Source of the DNA: JAAYAY01 sp964429355
GTDB taxonomy: Bacteria > Planctomycetota > Planctomycetia > Pirellulales > Thermoguttaceae
DNA length: 16,210 bases
NCBI GenBank assembly: GCA_964429355.1
Contig: CAYSCH010000219.1
Coordinates: 1-16,210 of the forward strand
Direction: 5' to 3'
Positions 6,035-14,200 of the stretch are shown one piece after another (within the stretch, counting starts at the first letter, position 1; every line of letters begins with the position of its first letter). The translations under genes were made by a program, and so were the position numbers. The notes under the pieces are model-generated. The model had not been told where the DNA came from. It saw only the letters and a program-made list of their open reading frames with translations, and did not search any database.

Positions 6035-8887
6035 ATGCTGTTCACCAGGTTCTTCAACAAAATGTCGTTCAAGGTCAAAATCCTGCTGCTCAGTCTGGTC
6101 GGTATCGGCATGACCAGCGCCGTGTTGACATGTGCCGTCTGGTACCAGCGCGGTGCATTGGGCACAACGGTCTTTACAGAAGTCAACAACCTCGGGCAGT
6201 CGCAATGTGCTGCCGTGGCCAAGGACGTGTACACCATGCTGGCCGTGCACTCCAAGACGATCGAGCACCAGCTTCTGGCCGATCTGAATGTGGCCCGCGA
6301 GGTCATGAAGCAGACCGGCGACGTCCGCTTCAGTAGCGATCAGATTTCCTGGCCCGCGGTGAATCAGGCGACCAAGCAGACCACGACGATATCCTTGCCG
6401 AAGATGGAACTCGGTGGCGTGTGGCTCGGCCAGAACACCGATAGCGCCGCGGCCTCGCCCGTCGTCGACAAGGTGAAGGAACTGGTCGGCGGTACCTGCA
6501 CCATTTTCCAGCGAATGAACCAGGCGGGCGACATGCTCCGCGTGTGCACCAACGTCGAGAAGCTCGACGGAACGCGAGCCATCGGGACCTTCATTCCCGC
6601 CGTGGACTCCGAGGGAAAACCGAATCCCGTGATCGCGTCGGTCCTCCGAGGAGAGACGTTCACCGGCCGGGCCTTCGTGGTCAACGCCTGGTACGTTGCC
6701 GCCTACGAACCGATCCGCAATGAGAAGAACGAGATCGTCGGCGTATTGTATGTGGGCGTCAAACAGGAAAACGTTCCCGAGCTGCGTCAGGGAATCATGG
6801 ACATCGTCGTGGGTAAGACCGGCTACGTCTACGTTCTCGGCGGCAAAGGGGAACAGCGGGGACAATACGTCATCTCGGCCGGCGGCAAACGCGACGGCGA
6901 GAACATCTGGGAGGCCACCGATGCCGACGGCAATCCCTTCATTCAGTCGATCGTCAATCAGGCCGTCGCCCTGAAACCCGGGGAAGTCGCCTTTGAACGT
7001 TACCCCTGGCAGAACGAGGGAGAAACGGAGCCGCGCTGGAAGGTGGCCGCCATCAGCTACTTCGAACCCTGGGACTGGGTGATTGGAGTCGGCGCCTATG
7101 AGGAAGACTTCCAGGAAGCCATCGACCGGGTCGACAACGGACTCCGGAATCTCACCCTCTGGTCGATCTTCGGCGCTCTCGGTGCGATCGTCGTATGCGG
7201 CGGACTGACTTGGTACGTGGCTAGTGTGATCACCCGGCCTCTGATCCGCACCATGGAGGTCATCGGAAAGGTTGCCCGGGGCGACTACAGCGAGAAGGTG
7301 TCGGTCAAGAGCCAGGACGAGGTCGGCAAGATGGCCGCCTCGCTCAACACCTGCATCGACGCCATTCGCCTGGCCATGGACGAAGCGAAGGTGGGGGCCC
7401 TGCGAAAGATCCCCGCACCCGTGCTGACGGTCGACCGCCAGTTCAACGTCACTTTCGTCAATCCCGCTGCGGCCGAAATGCTCGGCATTTCCCCCGAGCA
7501 GTGCGTCGGCAAGAAGTACGAGGATCTTTTCCAGAATCCCCATTGCGGCACCCCTGAGTGCTGCCTCGCCAAGGCGATGAAGAACGACGACGTCTTCCAG
7601 GCCGAAACCGTTCTCACCCGGCAAAACCTGCCGATCCTGTACACGGGAAGCCCCCTGAAGGACCAGGAAGGCAACATCGTGGGGGCTCTGGTTTACGCAA
7701 TGGATGTGACCGACCAGAAGAAAGCCCAGGCGGTCATGCGGCAGATTGCCGACTACCAGCGATCGGAGGTCGAGAAACTCTCAAGCACCCTCAGCCGCGT
7801 TGCCGAGGGAGATCTTGCGGTCCACTACGACGTTGCGGAAGCCGACCAGAATACCCGCGAGGTTCACCAGAGCTTCACGGCAATCGCCCAGGCCACGAAC
7901 GCGACCATCCAGTCGCTGGCCAAGGCCCGCGACGTGGCCGAGAAGATCGCCGCCTTCCAGGAAGACGAGGTGGCCAAACTCTCCCAGACCATGCAGAGGG
8001 TTGCCGACGGCGACATGACCGCCCGTTACCGGACCGAAACGACCGACGACGACACCAGGCAGGTCGGCGAAGCCTTTGGTGGCATTGCCGAGGCCGTCAA
8101 TCGTACCCTGGAGAACCTGGGCCAGATGATCGCCCAGATCACCGAGAATGCCGAGCAGTTTGCCGAAGGCGCAAGGGTCATTGCGGAGGGCTCCCAGACT
8201 CTGGCCGGAGGAGCCCAGTCGCAGAGTGCTTCCGTCGAGGAAATGAGCGCCTCGATCGAACAGCTCAGCAAGAGCGTGGCCGCGGTCAAAGAGAATGCGA
8301 CCAATGCCGACAACGTTGCCAGGCGGACCACCAACCTTGCCGAGCAGGGGGGGCAGGCCGTGCAGAAGTCGGTCGAAGCCATGGAGCTGATCCGGACCAG
8401 CTCCGACCAGATCAGCGAGATCATCCAGGTCATCTCGGAGATCGCCAGCCAGACGAACCTGCTGGCCCTCAACGCGGCCATCGAGGCCGCCCGGGCCGGA
8501 GAGCACGGCATGGGCTTCGCCGTGGTGGCCGACGAGGTCCGGAAACTGGCCGAACGGTCCAACCGCGCCGCCGGCGAGATCTCATCCTTGATCAAGGAGT
8601 CTTCGCAGCGAGTCCAGGAAGGCGCACAGTTGAGTGAAGAAACAGGCAAAGCGCTCCAGGAGATCATTCGCGGTGTGGACGAGACGGCCACCCGCATCGG
8701 CGAGATCGCCGCAGTAACGGCGGAGCAGGCCGTGGCGGCCCAGGAAGTCGCCCGGGCGATCGAGAACGTATCGCACGTCACCGAGACCACCGCCGCCGGC
8801 AGCGAAGAGATGGCTTCCAGCAGCGAACAGCCCGGCGCACAATCGGTGAATCTCCGCGACCTTGTCAGCCAGTTCAAGACCCGGTAA
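6035..8887 (+). CDS. Methyl-accepting chemotaxis protein: Cache-HAMP-PAS-HAMP-HAMP-MCP signal, 950 aa
   Basis: This is a transmembrane chemoreceptor that senses a small ligand outside and controls the CheA kinase inside. TM1 lies at about residues 14-37 and TM2 at about 373-398. The extracellular part (about 40-370) resembles the Cache3-Cache2 fusion sensors. A HAMP domain (about 399-452) is followed by a PAS domain (about 455-560) with a cysteine cluster, C504, C509 and C510. Two repeats of about 67 residues starting at 571 and 638 (EVEKLSSTL..VAEGDL and EVAKLSQTM..VADGDM) look like further HAMP units. The coiled-coil signalling hairpin spans about 695-935, with the canonical tip QTNLLALNAAIEAARAGE at 806-823. 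There is no C-terminal CheR-binding pentapeptide. The ATG at 6035 follows a strong AGGGGAG site. No che genes are adjacent, so it depends on a distant signalling cluster. Confidence 0.92.
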   Translation: MLFTRFFNKMSFKVKILLLSLVGIGMTSAVLTCAVWYQRGALGTTVFTEVNNLGQSQCAAVAKDVYTMLAVHSKTIEHQLLADLNVAREVMKQTGDVRFSSDQISWPAVNQATKQTTTISLPKMELGGVWLGQNTDSAAASPVVDKVKELVGGTCTIFQRMNQAGDMLRVCTNVEKLDGTRAIGTFIPAVDSEGKPNPVIASVLRGETFTGRAFVVNAWYVAAYEPIRNEKNEIVGVLYVGVKQENVPELRQGIMDIVVGKTGYVYVLGGKGEQRGQYVISAGGKRDGENIWEATDADGNPFIQSIVNQAVALKPGEVAFERYPWQNEGETEPRWKVAAISYFEPWDWVIGVGAYEEDFQEAIDRVDNGLRNLTLWSIFGALGAIVVCGGLTWYVASVITRPLIRTMEVIGKVARGDYSEKVSVKSQDEVGKMAASLNTCIDAIRLAMDEAKVGALRKIPAPVLTVDRQFNVTFVNPAAAEMLGISPEQCVGKKYEDLFQNPHCGTPECCLAKAMKNDDVFQAETVLTRQNLPILYTGSPLKDQEGNIVGALVYAMDVTDQKKAQAVMRQIADYQRSEVEKLSSTLSRVAEGDLAVHYDVAEADQNTREVHQSFTAIAQATNATIQSLAKARDVAEKIAAFQEDEVAKLSQTMQRVADGDMTARYRTETTDDDTRQVGEAFGGIAEAVNRTLENLGQMIAQITENAEQFAEGARVIAEGSQTLAGGAQSQSASVEEMSASIEQLSKSVAAVKENATNADNVARRTTNLAEQGGQAVQKSVEAMELIRTSSDQISEIIQVISEIASQTNLLALNAAIEAARAGEHGMGFAVVADEVRKLAERSNRAAGEISSLIKESSQRVQEGAQLSEETGKALQEIIRGVDETATRIGEIAAVTAEQAVAAQEVARAIENVSHVTETTAAGSEEMASSSEQPGAQSVNLRDLVSQFKTR

Positions 8888-8911
8888 GAGGTAGCGCACC
8901 TGTCACCCGCT

Positions 8912-8928
8912 CTGAGCGGAATGCTCAG
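8912..8928 (+). repeat. Small hairpin CTGAGC-N5-GCTCAG
   Basis: A perfect 6-bp stem with a 5-base loop begins 25 bases after the receptor stop codon and just precedes the larger hairpin at 8938-8999. It may contribute to termination or to 3'-end stability of the message. Confidence 0.4.
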
Positions 8929-8937
8929 TGAACACCA

Positions 8938-8999
8938 GAGCCTCCTTGGGCCACGAAGCCCGCGATCGTGCGAAGCTTCGTGGCCTCGAAAGGGGGCTC
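8938..8999 (+). terminator. Strong hairpin, likely terminator of the full-length receptor gene
   Basis: The inner stem GGCCACGAAGC (8949-8959) pairs perfectly with GCTTCGTGGCC (8975-8985). The outer stem GAGCCTCCTT (8938-8947) pairs with AAGGGGGCTC (8990-8999), with one G-T wobble. Together they make about 21 bp interrupted by a small asymmetric internal loop. A moderately T-rich stretch follows (9001-9009). It lies 50 bp after the stop codon, the right place for an intrinsic terminator. Its near-symmetry would also allow a role as a protein-binding palindrome. Confidence 0.5.
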
Positions 9000-9567
9000 C
9001 TTGTGTCTTGATAGCGCTGGAGTTCTCGGGGTCTGAACAACCCGCCGGTCGCCGGGCCTCACGGTCTCTTCACAGACCGGCGCGGCGGCGGGAGAACTGG
9101 GCGAATTCTGGCGAAGACCGCCTGTGTGGTCATCTGCCTCCCGACGCAGCGGGTTTGTTCCCCTCCCGAGTCCATCCAGTCCTCACGCCATAGCCCCGGA
9201 CCGCGCAACTGGTGTTCCCTGCCAACAGCCTTCGGAAGGGGAACGATTGGCGACGAGTCTCCCACGTCTGGGAAAAGGCTTGCCCTGCCGATTCTACCGA
9301 GCAGGCCCATTCTGCCGCACGCATTAACCGTACTGTTCCGGTGATGTCGGGTATCTATACGATACGGCAATGGTTGGTGCTGCGGCTTGCCGCAGTATCA
9401 CGTGGTTTGACACGTACGGTTCTCTGACTCCCAGTCCGTGGGAAGCGGTCCGTGCCGGAGTGTGCGGAGCCGGCGACTGGCGAGGAAACCGACGCGCGGA
9501 TGGCGAAACACCGGGCCCCATACCGGATCCGGGTTTGTTCCCAAACCAAACTTATCAGGAGCAGGGA

Positions 9568-11136
9568 ATGTCATTCATCTCTTCTTTCCGGCATGTGTCC
9601 TTCCGAGTGAAGATTCTCCTACTCGGTCTTGTTGGAGTCGGAATCACAGCCGCCGGGCTGCTTGGTGCCGTTGGGTATCAGCGCGAGTTGATCGGCAAGA
9701 GGGTCTGCCTCGAGGTCAACGAACTGGGAAATCAGCAGTGTGCGGCCATTGCACAAAACGTTCACACGATGCTCGCCATTCAAGATGCGGTCGTGAACCA
9801 GAAGGTACTCAGCGATCTCAGCGTGGCACGCGGGATCCTCGAACGTGCCGGGGGAATCGAGTTTGACAAAGCCACCGTCGCATGGTCCGCGGTGAACCAG
9901 TACGACAAGAAGGTCACCGAGACGTCCTTGCCGAAGATGCTGGTTGGCGACCAGTGGCTGGGGCAGAACTCCGACGTTGCGGTCGAGTCGCCCATCGTTG
10001 ACGAAGTCCGGAAGATGGTGGGGGGAACCTGCACCATTTTCCAGCGAATGGGCAAGTCGGGCGAGATGCTGCGCATCTGCACCAACGTCGAGAAGCTCGA
10101 CGGAACGCGAGCCATCGGCACCTACATTCCCGCCTGCAACCCGGACGGCGCGCCGAATCCGGTGATCGAAACGGTGCTTCAAGGAAAAACCTATAACGGC
10201 CGCGCTTTTGTGGTGAACGCCTGGTACGTGACAGCCTACGAACCGATTTTCGACGAGAATCGCCAGGTCGTGGGCATGCTCTACGTGGGCGTCAAGCAGG
10301 AGAGCGTGCCGCAACTGCGGCAAAGCATCATGGACATCGTCGTCGGCAAGACCGGCTACGTCTTTGTCCTCGGCGGCAAAGGCGAGCACCAGGGACAGTA
10401 CATCATCTCCGACAACGGTGCCCGTGACGGCGAGGACATCTGGCAATCCACCGACGCGGAAGGGCGTCCCTTCGTCCAGTCCCTCATCAAGAAGGGCATC
10501 GAACTCAAGCCGGGCGAGGTTGCCTTCGAACGCTACCCCTGGCAGAACGAGGGAGAAGCGGAGCCGCGCTGGAAGGTGGCCGCCATCAGCTACTTCGAAC
10601 CCTGGGATTGGGTGATTGGAGTGGGCGCCTATGAGGAAGACTTCCACGACGCCCTCGAGCGCGTCGACGACGGACTCCGGAATCTCACCCTCTGGTCGAT
10701 CCTGGGGACCCTTGCCGGCATCCTGGTGTGCAGTTGCGTCACCTGGTGGATCTCCGGCTTGCTTACCCGGCCGCTGTTCCGCACCATGGAGGTCATCGGA
10801 AAGGTTGCCCGGGGCGACTACAGCGAGAAGGTGTCGGTCAAGAGCCAGGACGAGGTCGGCAAGATGGCCGCCTCGCTCAACACCTGCATCGACGCCATTC
10901 GCCTGGCCATGGACGAAGCGAAGGTGGGGGCCCTGCGAAAGATCCCCGGGCCCTCCAGTGGACATCTCGAACCCTTCTCCTCCAGGCGAAAGCCGGCGCC
11001 GCTCACAAAGAAACTCCCCGCCAAGGATTGTCCGGTTTCTGCCCACCCCCAAAATCTCCACAACCCCGCCCCACAGAGGCGTCACTCGCCCGACGACTCT
11101 CCAACGGACGACGGCAATCACCGTAGCATGGTGTGA
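9568..11136 (+). CDS. Truncated chemoreceptor paralogue: Cache-HAMP only, 522 aa
   Basis: This is a sister of the receptor at 6035-8887, aligned without net length change over the first 460 residues. It has TM1 (about 14-37), the Cache sensor (about 40-370), TM2 (about 373-398) and HAMP (about 399-452). After A-L-R-K-I-P (455-460), where its sister enters the PAS domain, the sequence becomes an unrelated proline-, serine- and basic-rich tail of about 62 residues. No PAS, extra HAMP or MCP signalling hairpin follows in any frame. Bases 10778-10948 are identical to 7245-7415. The ATG at 9568 follows a good AGGAG site (9557-9561), and the N-terminus matches its sister there. It cannot contact CheA by itself. 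It may be a decaying gene, or a membrane sensor that works only as a heterodimer with its neighbour. Confidence 0.82.
   Translation: MSFISSFRHVSFRVKILLLGLVGVGITAAGLLGAVGYQRELIGKRVCLEVNELGNQQCAAIAQNVHTMLAIQDAVVNQKVLSDLSVARGILERAGGIEFDKATVAWSAVNQYDKKVTETSLPKMLVGDQWLGQNSDVAVESPIVDEVRKMVGGTCTIFQRMGKSGEMLRICTNVEKLDGTRAIGTYIPACNPDGAPNPVIETVLQGKTYNGRAFVVNAWYVTAYEPIFDENRQVVGMLYVGVKQESVPQLRQSIMDIVVGKTGYVFVLGGKGEHQGQYIISDNGARDGEDIWQSTDAEGRPFVQSLIKKGIELKPGEVAFERYPWQNEGEAEPRWKVAAISYFEPWDWVIGVGAYEEDFHDALERVDDGLRNLTLWSILGTLAGILVCSCVTWWISGLLTRPLFRTMEVIGKVARGDYSEKVSVKSQDEVGKMAASLNTCIDAIRLAMDEAKVGALRKIPGPSSGHLEPFSSRRKPAPLTKKLPAKDCPVSAHPQNLHNPAPQRRHSPDDSPTDDGNHRSMV
10778..10948 (+). repeat. 171-bp block identical to 7245-7415
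   Basis: By eye I find no mismatch between these two stretches, which encode the end of TM2, the whole HAMP domain and the linker. They are 3533 bp apart in direct orientation. Identity ends at the exact base where the second receptor departs from the family. Another highly similar tract, 7001-7113 against 10534-10646, has three differences; elsewhere the copies differ much more. The pattern fits gene conversion or recombination. Confidence 0.92.
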
Positions 11137-11203
11137 ACCTGGCCACCCCCAGGTCTCCGCTGGTTGGCTTCCATGCGGCCTGGAATCCCCTCGAATCGCC
11201 AGG

Positions 11204-11209
11204 TACAAT
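11204..11209 (+). promoter_or_regulatory. Candidate -10 box (TACAAT) for the GH2 gene
   Basis: TACAAT in the context GGTACAATG lies 36 bp before the ATG at 11246. A start of transcription near 11216 would favour 11246 over the in-frame ATG at 11228. No clear -35 box is seen. Confidence 0.4.
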
Positions 11210-11245
11210 GCTCGCCAGTCCGCTCCGATGAAGAGGGTTTCCACG

Positions 11246-14200
11246 ATGATTCCGCGATCGCGTTTCCCTGAACCAGCCTTTCGGACCAACTTCCCTCTGG
11301 TTCTGTTTCTTGCCGTATTGACCGGCCTGTCGGCAACGGCCGCGGAGCCGAAGGCCAAAGGTCGCTACGTCCTCGACGCCGTCCCCACGGGTTACTTCTT
11401 GCACGCTTACGACGATTGCGGCATCCCCGAGCGGCAGCCTCACGTGCTGATGGAGGACAGCTACTGCTGGACCTTCAACACCAGCGACACCAACGCCGAC
11501 GAAAAATCACGCTCCGCGGTGTTCAGCTACAAGTCGGTCAACCTCCTCTACACCGATCTCGATCCGAAGCTGCCTTACGTTCTTGCACTCACCTACTCCA
11601 GCGACCACGTGTACAACCGCAAGCAAAGCCTTTGGGCCGACGGAGTCGAGCTGCATGAACCGTACGCCCTGCCCAAGGCTGAGGCCACACCCGTCGTCGT
11701 CCAGGTGCCCGAAAGCGTGACCCGCGGCGGCCGGTTGGCACTTCAGCTTCGCATCCATGGCGAGGTAAATGCCACGGTGTCGATCGTCGAGCTCTGGTCA
11801 ACCGCCCCGCCGAAGCAAGATGTCCTGCGAGTGGCCACTGTGTCGGGCCTGGTCGGAGACTTGACCGGCCGAGTGCTCGGCATGGCTTACGAACCCACCG
11901 CCGGGGCCACGGTCGACCTGTTCTCCGCCAGCTCCTCCGCGCCCCTCGGGACCGCAACGACCGATGCCGACGGTTGGTTCCGGGTGCCCCTCGCGACCTT
12001 CCAAGGCCTTGGCAACGTGGATCTTCGGATCGTCGTCCGACACGGTAATACCGCGGTCACGCATCCGATCGCCGCCGCGGATCTCTGCTTCCAGCCGGTT
12101 CGCTATCGGCCTCTCCCGGAGGAGGTCGACCGCCCGGGCATCCATCGAGTTGCCCTCGACGGAACATGGAAGATCGACCCGCAACCTGCGGAAGGTGCCC
12201 TTGGAAGGCCGCTCGGTTCGTCTGCCTGGAAAGACTTTCAGGTCCCCGGCCAGTGGCGACAGCAAGGCTTCGAGATACCCCAAGAGCAGACCGTGGCCGT
12301 TGCTACCGAGTTTGCGGTGCCGGCAGACTGGTCGGACCGCCGGGTCTTCCTCCGCTTCGACGCGATCCATGCAGGCACGACGTACTGGCTCAATGGTCAC
12401 AGGCTCGGGGCCAGCGAGAACCTGTACACGCCGGTCGAATGGGAAATTACCTCCCAGGTCCGAACCGGCCAGTCCAATCGCCTTGATCTGGAAATGAAAG
12501 TCGATACGCCGTCCGAGAAGCTCTCCTACTCGTCCGGCTACGCGTTCCACAGCCTCGGCGGGATCGATCGCCGCGTGAGTATCTTCGCCCTGCCGCCGAT
12601 CCATGTCAGCGCGATGCACTTGAATGTGGGACTCGATCAGAACTACCGCGATGCCCAATTGGAGCTGCAGCTCACCGTCGACAATCCGCAGCAAGAGGCT
12701 GCCACAGGGTTATCGGTCTCGCTCGATCTGCACGGGCCCGACGAAGTTCCCGTAGCCCTCTCGACCGCACGCGCCGAATTGTCGCCGGTCTCGCCAGGCG
12801 GGCAAACAACGACGCTCGTCACGCGGATCGCCAATCCCTTGAAATGGTCGGCCGAGAAGCCGCGACTGTACCGCTTGACGCTCCGGCTGTGTCAGGATGG
12901 AAGAACGATCGAGCAGATCGGCCAGCGTGTTGGCTTTCGCCAGATCGAAGTCCGCGGCAGCGAACTCTTGGTCAACGGCGTGCCCGTCAAGCTGGCCGGC
13001 GCATGCCATCACGAGACCGACCCGCTCACCGGTCGGGCCAACACGATGCGGCACGCCGAAGAAGACGTCAAATTGCTGAAGGCGGCGAACCTCAACTACA
13101 TCCGTACTTCTCACTACCCGCCCACCATGGAGCTCGTCGACGCGGCCGACAAGTACGGCATGTACCTGGAGGTCGAGGCGCCGTTCTGCTGGGTTCCTCC
13201 AACCGAAGACCTCCATCACCTTCGAGAAATCCTCGTGCCCACTTCAGCAATGATCGACTTCTACCACATGCATCCGAGCGTGACCTTGTGGTCCCTGGCC
13301 AACGAGTCGAGCTTCAACCGCTCTTTCGAGATTGCCCACGAATTGGTGCGCGGGCTCGATCCCACGCGTCCCACGACGTTCAACAATCCCGATCCCAAGC
13401 GGATTTGCGAGATCGCCAATCTCCACTACCCGCCGATGCCGTACGACGGCCAGATCCCGGACGACCCACGGCCGATCCTCCTGGGTGAATACTTCTTTCC
13501 TGTCTGCCATGAGCAGACCGACGTTCGCATCAATCCCGGGCTCCGCGAGTTGTTCGGCTTCGGCCACAGCGACCCGGAGTCGGACTGGGGCCGCCAGTGC
13601 GCCGAAAGCTTCACGAAACCGTTCTTGAAGCCCGGTGCCGTGCCCGGTGCCTGGAGCCACATTGCCCATTCCCCGCGGGTGACCGGCGGGGCAATCTGGG
13701 CCGCGCTGGACGAGGCTTTTTATTTCCCTGACGGCACCCATGCCGGCTACGCCTGGCACCATGGCTTCTGGGGGATCATCGACCCATGGCGCCGGCCCAA
13801 GCCCGAGTGGTGGCTCACCAAGATGATCTTCTCGCCCATCTGGCTCCCCCTGCGCCAGGTCGACTACGCGCCGGGCCAGTCCACGGTTCGCGTTCCTGTC
13901 GAGAACCGGTTTTCCTTCACCGACCTCAGCGAGCTGGCGGTCTCGTGGGAGCTCGGTGCGCACAAAGGTGACCTCCCGGTCGCGGTGCCGCCCCGATCCC
14001 AGGATGAGATGGTCATTCCCATTCCTTTGGGCACACCCGAGGGCGAAAAGCTGGTCTTAAGGGTGCATGACACCTGCGGTGGACTCGTCCAGGTGGCGGC
14101 GATCCAGCTCGGCAACCGAGTTCCGATCACCCTCCCTCAACCTGAGGCAGGTCCGCCGGAGATCCACGACGACGGAAGAACGATCGAACTGAGAGGACGC

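Larger units (their letters stand above)
8888..9567. other. 680-bp non-coding region between the two receptor genes
   Basis: After the terminator hairpin I find no gene; the small frames on both strands lack recognisable motifs. Several stems are present. CGCCGGTC/GACCGGCG (9043-9050/9075-9082) competes with CGGTCT/AGACCG (9062-9067/9074-9079). CTGCGG-CTTG-CCGCAG lies at 9380-9395. GGTTTG-TTCC-CAAACC (9532-9547) is just before the ribosome-binding site. A 13-base direct repeat, CGGGTTTGTTCCC, occurs at 9150-9162 and 9530-9542. A consensus -35 hexamer TTGACA lies at 9407-9412, but no good -10 box sits 16-18 bp after it. The stretch is probably a long leader for the second receptor, or decayed sequence. 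Confidence 0.5.

Noticed and set aside
9376..9424. Group II intron domain V, suggested by CACGTACGGTTCT at 9411-9423
   Set aside because: The 13 bases resemble the 3' strand of domain V, but the 5' strand with the catalytic AGC triad is absent and there is no reverse transcriptase.
10616..11245. Extension of the GH2 frame upstream to 10616
   Set aside because: It lies within the receptor gene in another frame and reads as arginine-, serine- and proline-rich shadow sequence; the signal peptide starts at 11246.
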